The translations under genes and the position numbers were made by a program. Shown one piece after another: positions 48,070 to 55,883 of a stretch of DNA of 64,000 nt. The first letter of the stretch is position 1; each line of letters opens with the position of its first letter. This DNA comes from Rhizobiales bacterium TMED168 (lineage in GTDB: Bacteria; Pseudomonadota; Alphaproteobacteria; MED-G09): positions 9,140 to 73,139 of the forward strand of contig NHHR02000010.1 of the NCBI GenBank assembly GCA_002170885.2. Direction: 5' to 3'. Under the pieces are notes generated by a model that worked only from the letters and a program-made list of their open reading frames with translations, was not told where the DNA came from and did not search any database.

Positions 48070-49158
48070 TTATTCCTCAACAAAACCTTTGAAAAAACCC
48101 AAATAATTGATAAATTTTTCACTAACACCTTCTTTTCTTAGATGATCCTTAGAAACTGGAAGGCTGGTTGGTATAAAATCAGGATTATTTATTACTAGCG
48201 AAGGAAAGTTATGATTAACTATTGCTGCTCTTCCAATAGCTACAAAATCAACACCTGCATTTATTATTTTACGAACATCTTCTCCAGAACGAATATTTCC
48301 TGCAACCGTTAATAAAACATTTTTAAAATCTATCTCTGTAAAATGCTCTAGAAGCGTTTTTGCATTGGTGTTACCTGCATTTTTTTCTCCTGCTGGATAT
48401 TTAAATGAGTCCCAAAGAGAAATATCTAAAAAGTCTATTTTTTGAGTATTAATTAGTTGTTTACAAACCGTTTTTATTTCCTTTAAATCCATTCCAAATC
48501 TCTCTGGTGATAATCTAACACCTAAAAGGAAGCTATCACCACATTCTTCTCTAATACCATTGATAATTTCAAAAATTATTCTAGATCTATTTTCTAAAGA
48601 TCCACCATAATCATCGTCTCTTTTATTTATTGAAGGACTCAAAAATTGACATAATATATAACCATGAGCTCCATGTATTTCTACACCATCATAACCAGAT
48701 TTTTGCGCCCTAACTGCAGCAGATATAAAATCATCTATAAGTTCTTTAACCTCATCTAAAGTTAATGCCCTTGAGTTTGTCTCATCATCAGAAGATGGAC
48801 AAACCGGTCTTTCGCCAATAATATCCTCCGGAGATCTCATTCCTGCATGATGAAGTTGTGCAACGGCCAAACTATCAAATGACTTTATTTTATCTGTAAG
48901 CCTTTTTAATCCTTCAATGTGAATATCATCAAAAATACCGAGTTGACCTGGGAATCCCTTTCCAATTGGTTGAACATGTGAGGCGCATGACATTGTCATT
49001 CCAAAATTTCCTTTTGATCTCATAACTAGCCAATTATATTCATCGTTAGACAAACAACCATCTTCAAAACTTTGTGTATTTGTAAGGGGGGCAAGCATAA
49101 ATGAATTTTTCATTGAAATTCCGCATGGAAAAATAATTTTGTTATCTAATTTTTTCAT
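48070..49158 (-). CDS. NADH:flavin oxidoreductase (old yellow enzyme family)
   Basis: FMN-dependent TIM-barrel ene-reductase of 362 residues. Family motifs are AQLHHAGMRSP, GYDGVEIHGAHGYILCQFLS with the active-site histidine region, NKRDDDYGGSLENRSRII, and the phosphate-binding DFVAIGRAAIVNHNFP. No C-terminal Fe-S/FAD extension is present, so it is the single-domain type. Its start overlaps the MATE gene stop (ATGA), so the two are coupled. Substrate unknown. Confidence 0.92.
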   Translation of the reverse strand: MKKLDNKIIFPCGISMKNSFMLAPLTNTQSFEDGCLSNDEYNWLVMRSKGNFGMTMSCASHVQPIGKGFPGQLGIFDDIHIEGLKRLTDKIKSFDSLAVAQLHHAGMRSPEDIIGERPVCPSSDDETNSRALTLDEVKELIDDFISAAVRAQKSGYDGVEIHGAHGYILCQFLSPSINKRDDDYGGSLENRSRIIFEIINGIREECGDSFLLGVRLSPERFGMDLKEIKTVCKQLINTQKIDFLDISLWDSFKYPAGEKNAGNTNAKTLLEHFTEIDFKNVLLTVAGNIRSGEDVRKIINAGVDFVAIGRAAIVNHNFPSLVINNPDFIPTSLPVSKDHLRKEGVSEKFINYLGFFKGFVEE

Positions 49159-50540
49159 AATTTGTACCTAATATTATTGAAGTTATTTATATATCTAGAA
49201 GAAACTAATTTTAGTCTAATGAAAATAAAAATTGAAAATAAAATTAGACCTAAAATCATACTGACCCACATTCCTGCAGCTCCCATAGGCTCAAAAAAAC
49301 CAAAATTAGTTAAATAATAACCAAGTGGTATTGCAAAAATCCAATAGGAAATAATTATAAATATCATTGGAGCAAATGTATCTTTATATCCCCTTAAAGC
49401 TCCTAAACTTCCCATTTGAATTCCATCGGGTATTTGAAAAATTGCCGCATAAAGTAATAAAGAAATTGCTATACTTATTACATCTAAATCATTGGAATAT
49501 ATTGAAGCGAAACTCTCCCTAAATAATAATAGAATTAACATATTTAATAATGCACCAAAAAAACATAGCAAAACCCCAACATATGATGAATATTTTGCAT
49601 CCAAAAATTTTCCTTCTCCTAAAAGATTTCCAACTCTTGTAGAACCTGCCAAGCCTATTGCTAATGGCAACATAAAAACAATACTGGCAATATTCAAAGC
49701 TATTGCATGTCCTGATAAAATCTTATCACCTAATTGGCCAATAATAATTGCAGCACCAGAAAACATTGTCATTTCAGCAAAAATACCAATTCCAATTGGA
49801 ATTCCAAGTTTAAGGATTTCTTTACTGACTTTTAGAGAAGGACCACTAAATTCTCTAAATAATTCTGTTTCCTTATACTTTTCAGAAGAAAAAATTATTT
49901 TTAGCATTGTAAAAAACATTATCATTGAAACTAAGGATGTAGCATACCCACAACCTTCACTTCCCATTTCTGGAAATCCAAAAAAACCAAAAGCAAATAT
50001 AATATCAAGGGGTATATTTATTATAGCTCCAAAAAGTACAACAAAAAATACAGGTAATGTTAATGTCATGCCTTCGCTATAGGAGCACAGAAACCTAAAC
50101 ATAATATAAAAAAACATTCCTACTGATACAGATTTGAGATATTCGGCAGATATAATTAATATATTTTTATCAAGGGGTACATATAAAAGAGTTTTACTCA
50201 GAAACACAAAGATGAAAAAAATTGATAGAGCTATAAATAGCGCTATCCAAAAAATTTGTCTCATTTTTAATCCAATTTCTAAGTAATCTTTTGATCCGTA
50301 CAGCTGAGCAACTATAGGTGTAATTGCAAACATTATTCCCTGAAAAAGCATATAGATAGGGAATGTAAAGGCACCCGCCAAGACAAGACCAGCTAATTCT
50401 TCTGAGCCATAACGTCCTGACACAATTGTATCAGTGGTATGCATTATCATGTAAGAAAGCTGAGAACCAAAAATTGGTACTCCAATTCTAAGGAAAAATT
50501 TTGATTCATATATAAATTTTTTCATTAAGCTTTCTATCAT
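49155..50540 (-). CDS. MATE-family efflux transporter
   Basis: A 461-residue, twelve-span cation/drug antiporter of the inner membrane. The two repeats start IGVPIFGSQLSYMIMHTTDT and LGIPIGIGIFAEMTMFSGAA, with VSGRYGSEELAGLVLAGAF and LGDKILSGHAIALNIASIVF after them. ATG 50540 gives five residues (MIESL) before another in-frame ATG at 50525; neither has a clear ribosome site. It is coupled to the downstream ene-reductase, which may point to export and reduction of a shared reactive compound. Confidence 0.92.
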   Translation of the reverse strand: MIESLMKKFIYESKFFLRIGVPIFGSQLSYMIMHTTDTIVSGRYGSEELAGLVLAGAFTFPIYMLFQGIMFAITPIVAQLYGSKDYLEIGLKMRQIFWIALFIALSIFFIFVFLSKTLLYVPLDKNILIISAEYLKSVSVGMFFYIMFRFLCSYSEGMTLTLPVFFVVLFGAIINIPLDIIFAFGFFGFPEMGSEGCGYATSLVSMIMFFTMLKIIFSSEKYKETELFREFSGPSLKVSKEILKLGIPIGIGIFAEMTMFSGAAIIIGQLGDKILSGHAIALNIASIVFMLPLAIGLAGSTRVGNLLGEGKFLDAKYSSYVGVLLCFFGALLNMLILLLFRESFASIYSNDLDVISIAISLLLYAAIFQIPDGIQMGSLGALRGYKDTFAPMIFIIISYWIFAIPLGYYLTNFGFFEPMGAAGMWVSMILGLILFSIFIFIRLKLVSSRYINNFNNIRYKL

Positions 50541-50617
50541 AATAAAAAAATAAATTTGAAAATTTTTTATAAAATATTATTATTTTTTAAATAATAAAAA
50601 TAAGGGGATGATTAATA

Positions 50618-50716
50618 ATGATTTTAAGGGGTATTTTACTTTTACTTTTGGTTTCTTCGGCTTTAGCTATGCTAAATTCTGTTTATAAATGGTTTGGATT
50701 TCTTCAAACTTATTAA
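50618..50716 (+). CDS. Putative 32-residue membrane microprotein
   Basis: MILRGILLLLLVSSALAMLN plus 12 residues, one hydrophobic helix with a basic N-terminus and a small polar tail. GGGGA at 50604-50608 lies nine bases before ATG 50618. Another frame from ATG 50608 (26 codons) is Phe/Gly-rich and looks less natural. No family known. Confidence 0.4.
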   Translation: MILRGILLLLLVSSALAMLNSVYKWFGFLQTY

Positions 50717-50761
50717 TATTCATATCTTGAAATTTTTTAATTATTTTGTAGAATTTATGTT

Positions 50762-50905
50762 ATGGATAGATCTGAAAGACTAAGTAGATCGGAGTCAGCC
50801 AGACTCAAAAGGGCTAGAGTCAAAAATATAGTTAATATTAGAGTAAATAATATTTTCTCACGATTACACAGGCTCCGAATAAAGAGAAAAAAATTAAAAG
50901 GTTAA
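50762..50905 (+). CDS. Small strongly basic protein
   Basis: A 47-residue frame from ATG 50762, with about 18 Arg/Lys residues (MDRSERLSRSESARLKRARV at the start). It contains no aromatic core and could bind nucleic acid, but that is guesswork. Arg/Ser composition is unlike chance frames of this A/T-rich DNA, which favour Lys, Asn and Ile. No strong ribosome site was seen. Confidence 0.38.
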   Translation: MDRSERLSRSESARLKRARVKNIVNIRVNNIFSRLHRLRIKRKKLKG

Positions 50906-50908
50906 ATT

Positions 50909-51022
50909 TTAATTTCTATACAAAAACATTGACCATTTGTAATAGCTTTGTCTTTTGGTAAATTTTTCTTTTTTTATAATTCTAATTATTATTCCTGCAA
51001 TTTTTTGTTTAAAATTTATCAT
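50909..51022 (-). CDS. Putative 37-residue basic peptide
   Basis: ATG 51022 to stop 50909 gives a basic peptide (MINFKQKIAGIIIRIIKKEK then KRQSYYKWSMFLYRN) with an amphipathic or membrane-surface look. AAGG at 51030-51033 on this strand lies seven bases upstream; in-frame ATG 51031 would add MEY. It converges with the basic protein gene ending at 50905. Weak evidence only. Confidence 0.28.
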   Translation of the reverse strand: MINFKQKIAGIIIRIIKKEKFTKRQSYYKWSMFLYRN

Positions 51023-51082
51023 ATATTCCATCCTTATTAGTTGTTATATTTAATTATAAGGGCGATTTGAAAAAAAATTATG

Positions 51083-51137
51083 AATCATTGATGAATCTAT
51101 TAAGAATCTTATACGACTCTTTTACGACTCATATTAT
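51083..51137 (+). repeat. Five exact-register 11-bp direct repeats (GAATC/GACTC array)
   Basis: Five consecutive 11-base units begin at 51083, 51094, 51105, 51116 and 51127. The first three start GAATC, the last two GACTC; the other six bases are A/T-rich and vary (ATTGAT, TATTAA, TTATAC, TTTTAC, ATATTA). Phase is perfect. A TATAAA (51140-51145) lies three bases beyond, placing the array over and above the -35 region of the MAPEG gene. It looks like a multi-site operator for an OmpR/PhoB-type regulator. Confidence 0.65.
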
Positions 51138-51173
51138 TTATAAATCTATTCTAATTTAAAAAATGAGGGAAAA

Positions 51174-51554
51174 ATGATTGATATTATCTTGCTTACATTA
51201 TTGTTTTATTTTATTCAGCTTCCGTTACCTTTGATATTGGGACTGAGAGAAGTTCCTCTATCTTATAATTTATCAAGTAGGGACAAAGAGGTAAAAATAC
51301 CAGTTGTATCTGGAAGAGGTATAAGAGCTCTTAAAAATTTAAAAGAAAGTTTATTTGTTTTTATTCCTGTTTCCATTTTAAGTATTATTACCGATGTTGA
51401 TGTTGTGATGGCAGCAACCATTTGGCTTGTCTTAAGAGTTGTTTATACTTTTCTTTATTATTTTGGTATATCTTATTTGAGATCAATTATATGGTTTCTT
51501 TCAGTAATTTGTCTATTTGATATGGCTATAAGAATATTTAAACATGCAATTTAA
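51174..51554 (+). CDS. MAPEG-family membrane protein
   Basis: A 126-residue, four-span protein. The polar motif after the first span (SGRGIRALKNLKESLFVFIP) has the RAxxNxxE signature of MAPEG proteins, a family of membrane glutathione- or lipid-related enzymes and many uncharacterised bacterial members. AGGG precedes ATG 51174. It lies 36 bases after an ordered 11-bp repeat array, so its expression is probably regulated. Confidence 0.75.
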   Translation: MIDIILLTLLFYFIQLPLPLILGLREVPLSYNLSSRDKEVKIPVVSGRGIRALKNLKESLFVFIPVSILSIITDVDVVMAATIWLVLRVVYTFLYYFGISYLRSIIWFLSVICLFDMAIRIFKHAI

Positions 51555-51562
51555 TTAATGTA

Positions 51563-51829
51563 ATGAAAAAATTTTTAATATTATTACTTATCTTTTTACC
51601 ACTTTCAGGCTTTTCGAAAGAAAGCCAGGCAGTATGGTCTAAAGAGGAAGAAACAGATACAAAAATGTGTCAAATTGCAATAGAGAGTGGATTAGCTGTA
51701 AATATTAAAACGTCAAAATCATTAGAAAGAACAGCTTACTTTTATGAGGGAAGTTTCTATATGTTAACAGATTATAACGAATTTATTATTTGTTTTAAAT
51801 ATTCTCAAAAAGAAATAAAGATAAAATAA
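51563..51829 (+). CDS. Small periplasmic protein of unknown function
   Basis: An 88-residue protein with a signal peptide (MKKFLILLLIFLPLSGFS). The mature part has two cysteines (TKMCQIAIESG, FIICFKYS) that could form a disulfide. I see no family. It is eight bases after the MAPEG gene, so probably co-transcribed, and a terminator follows it. Confidence 0.6.
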   Translation: MKKFLILLLIFLPLSGFSKESQAVWSKEEETDTKMCQIAIESGLAVNIKTSKSLERTAYFYEGSFYMLTDYNEFIICFKYSQKEIKIK

Positions 51830-51833
51830 GTAT

Positions 51834-51867
51834 AAAAAAAGGGCTTAAAATTAATTAAGCCCTTTTT
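51834..51867. terminator. Bidirectional intrinsic terminator
   Basis: GGGCTTAA (51841-51848) pairs with TTAAGCCC (51855-51862) around AATTAA; seven A precede (51834-51840) and five T follow (51863-51867), so it has a U-tract on either strand. It lies between the plus-strand gene ending at 51829 and the minus-strand rhodopsin gene ending at 51891, and serves both. Confidence 0.88.
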
Positions 51868-51890
51868 ATCAACTTTTATGAATTGATCAT

Positions 51891-52583
51891 TTATGCATTT
51901 GAATCTTTCGATGCAGCAACAAAAATCACAAGACCAAATAGCATTTTATTTACGAAATCAGCAAGGTTATAAACTAGGTTAAGGCTATTAGCGTCAACAC
52001 CTCCGCCTAGATATCCTAAGTAGTAACCTACAGGATAAATCAACCAACCAACTGTTAAAATCCATTTACAAGCAGCAAAAGCCATTTGTGAAGAAGCGTT
52101 TCCACTAGCTATATTAACTTTAGAAGCTTCACCAGCAAACAATTCGTAAATGATATAGAACCAAGCAGCTACACCAATTACAAATGCAGGAAGTACAGGC
52201 GCAAGACCAGCTTCTCCCAAGTAACCAGCTATGAGCATTACTAATGAACTGACTAATAGCTTCCAAAATACTGCACCTCTAACTGCAGTTACAGCGGCAA
52301 GAATTAAATAAAATTCAACTACTTGAAGCGGAACAGTTAGTAACCAGTCAATGTATCTATATACTGTTGGTGATGTTCCTGTTTCTATCCACATTCCTCT
52401 CATATATAAATAATGCCAGAATGCAATACCCGTTACTAATCCAGCAACAGTAAGTGATGTTTTCCATTTGCCGTTTACAGAACTTCTTTCAAGAAAGAAA
52501 AAAGCTGTAGCAGCTAACATAGCTGCAGAAACGAACCAAAAGGAAATACCGACATAATCGGTAGTGTCTAAAACTGTATACAT
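51891..52583 (-). CDS. Proteorhodopsin, blue-absorbing type
   Basis: Light-driven proton pump of the inner membrane with seven spans and retinal. Start ATG 52583 with GGGAGA upstream gives 230 residues; the longer frame to 52640 is unlikely. In green-PR numbering (add 18): His75 is in FWHYLYMRG, the proton acceptor Asp97 in YIDWLLTVPL, the donor Glu108 in VVEFYLIL, and the Schiff-base Lys231 in FVNKMLFGL. Position 105 is Gln (PLQVVE), the usual blue tuning. Retinal-synthesis genes (crtEIBY, blh) are not next to it. It has no evident signal peptide. Confidence 0.96.
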   Translation of the reverse strand: MYTVLDTTDYVGISFWFVSAAMLAATAFFFLERSSVNGKWKTSLTVAGLVTGIAFWHYLYMRGMWIETGTSPTVYRYIDWLLTVPLQVVEFYLILAAVTAVRGAVFWKLLVSSLVMLIAGYLGEAGLAPVLPAFVIGVAAWFYIIYELFAGEASKVNIASGNASSQMAFAACKWILTVGWLIYPVGYYLGYLGGGVDANSLNLVYNLADFVNKMLFGLVIFVAASKDSNA

Positions 52584-52601
52584 ATTTTGTATCTCCCTCT
52601 T

Positions 52602-52615
52602 TGTTTTATAAAACA
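52602..52615 (-). promoter_or_regulatory. 14-bp perfect palindrome upstream of the rhodopsin gene
   Basis: TGTTTTATAAAACA reads the same on both strands and ends 19 bases before the rhodopsin ATG. Its centre includes TTTATA/TATAAA, so it could overlap a -10 or be an operator in the leader. It is A/T-rich, so partly expected by chance. Confidence 0.3.
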
Positions 52616-52748
52616 TTATTAATTTAATGCTTAATTTCAAGAAAAAAATACAAAAATCTATTTATTTTTTATCTATTTACGGATAATCATGATTTATATT
52701 CTAGTAATATAATTAAAATTATTAGCTTTTAATAAAAGGAAATTTTTT

Positions 52749-52859
52749 ATGTTAAAGTTTGTTGAAAAGTTTTTTCTTACTATTTTTATTTTAGGTATTA
52801 CTTTTATTATCTTTAAAATTATATTTTTTGATCTTATTTTTAAAACTTTCATAGATTAA
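52749..52859 (+). CDS. Putative 36-residue membrane microprotein
   Basis: MLKFVEKFFLTIFILGITFI plus 16 residues, a single long hydrophobic helix with a charged start. AAGGA lies about eight bases before ATG 52749. It faces away from the rhodopsin gene, sharing its 165-base upstream gap. Phe/Ile richness in A/T-rich DNA limits certainty. Confidence 0.4.
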   Translation: MLKFVEKFFLTIFILGITFIIFKIIFFDLIFKTFID

Positions 52860-52892
52860 TATTTTTTAATAAGTAACTGATTAATTGTTTTT

Positions 52893-53264
52893 TTAATTCA
52901 AAGTATATTGATTTATTATATCTTCTTCAATAATTTCAAGCGTCTTGATGTTAGTAGACTCTGCAATAATGGGAGGAGCAAAACCTGCTTGATAAGCTTC
53001 AAGCCATCTACTAGCGCATAAACACCATTTCTGACCAGGCAATAATCCAGGAAAATCATATTCTGGAACCGGTGTAGATAGATCATTTCCAACATTTTTA
53101 GAAAATTTTAAAAATTCATCTGTCAAAATTACGCAAACAGTGTGAAGTCCTCTATCATTGTTGCCAGTATCGCAACACCCATTTCTATAGAATCCAGTTA
53201 GAGGATCTAATGAACAAGGCTCAAGGAGTTTATTTTTTATATTTAATTGATTGCTTTTACTCAT
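52893..53264 (-). CDS. DUF2237 family protein
   Basis: A 123-residue cytoplasmic protein. Typical DUF2237 pieces are LDPLTGFYRNGCCDTGNNDR, GLHTVCVILTDEFLKFS, GNDLSTPVPEYDFPGLLPG and WCLCASRWLEA, with conserved cysteines that may bind metal. The family is widespread in marine bacteria; function not known. Start by the ATG nearest the conserved region. Confidence 0.85.
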   Translation of the reverse strand: MSKSNQLNIKNKLLEPCSLDPLTGFYRNGCCDTGNNDRGLHTVCVILTDEFLKFSKNVGNDLSTPVPEYDFPGLLPGQKWCLCASRWLEAYQAGFAPPIIAESTNIKTLEIIEEDIINQYTLN

Positions 53265-53405
53265 TTATTTATTCCTTTAATTCAATAAATATGTCTTTTT
53301 GAAAATTAAGTAAAAAGAATTTTTAAACATGCGTCAATAAGTGACTTATAATTTTTTTTAAAATATATTATATATACTAATGTTTATTCAAATAAGGTTA
53401 TTCAA

Positions 53406-53486
53406 ATGACAGCAATATTTGTGATTTTAATTTTTTTAGGTGCAATTTTTTTTCTTAATAAAATAACTTATGGAAGATTTGATTGA
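53406..53486 (+). CDS. Putative 26-residue membrane microprotein
   Basis: MTAIFVILIFLGAIFFLNKI plus six polar residues, a one-helix peptide. AAGG lies nine bases before ATG 53406. Its end overlaps the 3' end of the opposite-strand DUF2842 gene by 19 bases. Plausible but short. Confidence 0.35.
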   Translation: MTAIFVILIFLGAIFFLNKITYGRFD

Positions 53487-53698
53487 TTTTTATCCTTTTG
53501 CATCCAGCTAATTAGAGGCATTAAAGGAATAATCCAAGCTATTCCGCCTATTAGGTAAAATAAAAATGTTTCAAATTGATTAAGTCTTGGCAATAAGATT
53601 TCTCCTAAAGAGCCTATAATTGCCAAAAAGAATAGCAACCATATTGGTATAATAATTGTACCAATAAGTTTTTTTGTTTTTTGTTTTAATTTTAGCAA
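53468..53698 (-). CDS. DUF2842 family membrane protein
   Basis: A 76-residue, two-span protein of a small family seen mainly in alphaproteobacteria (IGTIIIPIWLLFFLAIIGSL, then FYLIGGIAWIIPLMPLISWM). Function unknown. It is divergent from ctaA, a conserved neighbour, which suggests a link to heme A or cytochrome oxidase biogenesis. Confidence 0.82.
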   Translation of the reverse strand: MLKLKQKTKKLIGTIIIPIWLLFFLAIIGSLGEILLPRLNQFETFLFYLIGGIAWIIPLMPLISWMQKDKNQSNLP

Positions 53699-53738
53699 TT
53701 TTTTTCCATTGTTTAAATTATTTTTAAAGAGATATACA

Positions 53739-54758
53739 TTGATAGATTCAAAAAATATAACAAATATTTCTCTAATTATTTGGGCTTCAAGTCTTCTAGT
53801 TCTATTATTTATATTAGTTTTAGTGGGTGGTGCAACCAGAATTACTGATTCAGGACTTTCAATTACTGAGTGGGAGGTTTTGATAGGTATATTTCCACCT
53901 TTGTCAGAGAGCTCTTGGATGGTTGAATTCGAAAAATATAAAAAAATACCAGAATATATCTTGGTTAATAGTTCTATGACATTATCTGAATTTAAAATAA
54001 TATATTTGTGGGAATGGGGGCATAGGCTTCTTGCAAGATTAGTGGGTTTGGTTTGTGTCGTGCCTTTTTTTATTTTTCTGTTTATGAAAAAATTATCAAA
54101 AACTGTTATCAGAAGATCGATTTTAATTTCAATTTTAATAGGAATACAAGGTTATATTGGTTGGTATATGGTTCAAAGTGGATTGACACAGAGAATTGAT
54201 GTTAGTCAATATAGATTATCCATTCACCTACTTATGGCTTTTATTATTATATACAATACTCTTATGTTACTATTTGAGGTATCTAATATTAAGTTATTAA
54301 ATACTGCTGATAATAGGCCTATCTGGTTTGGTTTTTTTTCAATTATAGTTTTTTTACAAATTTTTTCAGGGGGCTTGATGTCAGGCCTTGATGCTGGTTT
54401 GGTCTACCCAACATGGCCACTAATGGGGTTAAGTATTGTACCCACAGACTATTGGATACCTCAAATAGAAATTTATAATCTTTTTGAAAATAGATCTAAT
54501 GTTCAATTTAACCATAGGACCTTAGGTTATTTAATTCTTTTTCTAGGTATATTAAATGTATATTTGACAAGAAAAAATTATTTTATGCTTAAAGTTTCCT
54601 TGTTAACACTTTTACTCATTTTCGTTCAAATTGCGCTTGGTATTTTTACAATTATATTGATGGTCCCATGGCACACAGCTCTATTTCATCAATTTTTTTC
54701 ATTACTAGTTTTTTCTTCCATAGTATTTTCCTTACATCTATCAAGGTCAGGTAAATAA
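53739..54758 (+). CDS. ctaA: Heme A synthase (CtaA/COX15)
   Basis: Oxidises the methyl group of heme O to make heme A for cytochrome c oxidase, in the inner membrane. Eight spans; the heme-ligand histidines are in EWGHRLLARLVGL, the motif FNHRTLGYLI, and PWHTALFHQF. The start is taken as TTG 53739 (MIDSKNITNISL), behind AAAGAG; a TTG at 53709 would add ten residues. The 339-residue length fits the alphaproteobacterial type. No ctaB or ctaG is adjacent. Confidence 0.93.
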   Translation: MIDSKNITNISLIIWASSLLVLLFILVLVGGATRITDSGLSITEWEVLIGIFPPLSESSWMVEFEKYKKIPEYILVNSSMTLSEFKIIYLWEWGHRLLARLVGLVCVVPFFIFLFMKKLSKTVIRRSILISILIGIQGYIGWYMVQSGLTQRIDVSQYRLSIHLLMAFIIIYNTLMLLFEVSNIKLLNTADNRPIWFGFFSIIVFLQIFSGGLMSGLDAGLVYPTWPLMGLSIVPTDYWIPQIEIYNLFENRSNVQFNHRTLGYLILFLGILNVYLTRKNYFMLKVSLLTLLLIFVQIALGIFTIILMVPWHTALFHQFFSLLVFSSIVFSLHLSRSGK

Positions 54759-54803
54759 TTACCTACAATTAAATAATTGATTTGTATATATTTTTTAAAT
54801 ATG

Positions 54804-54830
54804 TTGACACAAATTGTTTAAAAATATAGA
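54804..54830 (+). promoter_or_regulatory. Candidate promoter of rplM-rpsI
   Basis: A perfect TTGACA (54804-54809) is followed by TATAGA (54825-54830) after 15 bases, or TAGAAA (54827-54832) after 17. It lies 35 bases before the rplM start. The -35 is strong; the -10 choice is uncertain. Confidence 0.5.
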
Positions 54831-54864
54831 AAGACGAAATTATTAATTTTGCAAGAAGAGTGAT

Positions 54865-55329
54865 ATGAAATCTACTGTATCAACAAAACAGTCTGAAGTT
54901 ACTAAGAAATGGATCTTAATTGATGCATCAAATTTAGTTGTAGGGAGGTTAGCAGCCTTTGTAGCAAATAGACTTCGCGGCAAACATTTACCTTCATATA
55001 CACCCCATGTTGATGATGGTGACAATGTTATAATAGTTAATGCAGAAAAAATACATTTTACAGGGAATAAATTTTCAGACAAAGTCTACTATAAACATAC
55101 GGGATTTCCTGGAGGTATTAAATCTACTACTCCTGAAAAAATTTTAGAAGGTAAATTTCCTGAAAGAGTTCTTCAAAAAGCAATTAGAAGAATGATGCCA
55201 ACTGGCCCTTTATCGAATACTCAATTCGGTAATTTGAAAGTTTATTCTGGACCAGACCATCCCCACGAAGCTCAAAAACCAGAAATAATTGATGTTTCAT
55301 CTTTGAATAACAAAAATGTGAAAAGATAA
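54865..55329 (+). CDS. rplM: 50S ribosomal protein L13
   Basis: L13 is an early assembly protein of the large subunit. The 154 residues include [40 protein letters not shown] and [20 protein letters not shown]. It shares one base with rpsI (stop/start), as is usual. Confidence 0.98.
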   Translation: MKSTVSTKQSEVTKKWILIDASNLVVGRLAAFVANRLRGKHLPSYTPHVDDGDNVIIVNAEKIHFTGNKFSDKVYYKHTGFPGGIKSTTPEKILEGKFPERVLQKAIRRMMPTGPLSNTQFGNLKVYSGPDHPHEAQKPEIIDVSSLNNKNVKR

Positions 55330-55805
55330 TGGATATAGAAATAGAAAATATTGAAAATTTAAAAAATAATGATGATGCTATAGAAAATGTTTCTTTACCT
55401 GAGAAAAAAGTCGATGATCAAGGTAGAGCTTATGCTACTGGCAAAAGAAAAAATGCAGTTGCTCGTGTTTGGTTAAAGCCTGGGTCAGGCATAATCAAAA
55501 TTAATGGTAAGATTAGCGATGATTATTTTGCTAGACCTGTTTTAAGAATGCTTATCAATCAACCTCTGGTTGCATCTGAAAGAGTTGATCAATTTGATGT
55601 TATATGCTCGGTTACAGGTGGTGGTTTATCAGGACAAGCGGGTGCAATTAGGCATGGTATATCCAAATGTTTAGTAAATTATGAACCCGAAATAAAAAAG
55701 GCTCTTAAGCCTGGTGGTTTTTTAACAAGAGACTCTAGAGTTGTAGAACGTAAAAAATATGGTAGAGCAAAAGCTAGAAGAAGTTTTCAGTTCTCAAAGC
55801 GTTAA
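55329..55805 (+). CDS. rpsI: 30S ribosomal protein S9
   Basis: S9 extends its basic C-terminal tail to the P site. It has 158 residues: a variable acidic N-terminus of about 30, then [37 protein letters not shown] and the tail ending FQFSKR. Cotranslated with rplM, and followed by a good terminator. Confidence 0.98.
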   Translation: MDIEIENIENLKNNDDAIENVSLPEKKVDDQGRAYATGKRKNAVARVWLKPGSGIIKINGKISDDYFARPVLRMLINQPLVASERVDQFDVICSVTGGGLSGQAGAIRHGISKCLVNYEPEIKKALKPGGFLTRDSRVVERKKYGRAKARRSFQFSKR

Positions 55806-55827
55806 TAATTTTTTATATAAATTTTGT

Positions 55828-55855
55828 AGAGCGCTTTTTGAAGCGCTCTTTTTTT
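55828..55855 (+). terminator. Intrinsic terminator after rplM-rpsI
   Basis: AGAGCGCTT (55828-55836) and AAGCGCTCT (55841-55849) form a perfect nine-pair GC-containing stem with loop TTTG, followed by six more T (55850-55855). It is 22 bases after the rpsI stop and separates it from argC. Confidence 0.92.
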
Positions 55856-55883
55856 GTCTTGGATTTAGTAGTAGTATAAAATA

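Noticed and set aside
49492..50082. 196-codon plus-strand frame inside the MATE gene
   Set aside because: Antisense to a well-supported transporter gene; Pro/Ile/Lys-rich translation with no domain.
51083..51137. CRISPR array or CtrA sites
   Set aside because: Units are only 11 bases with no spacers, so not CRISPR; the TTAA-N7-TTAA CtrA pattern is not present, only one TTAA.
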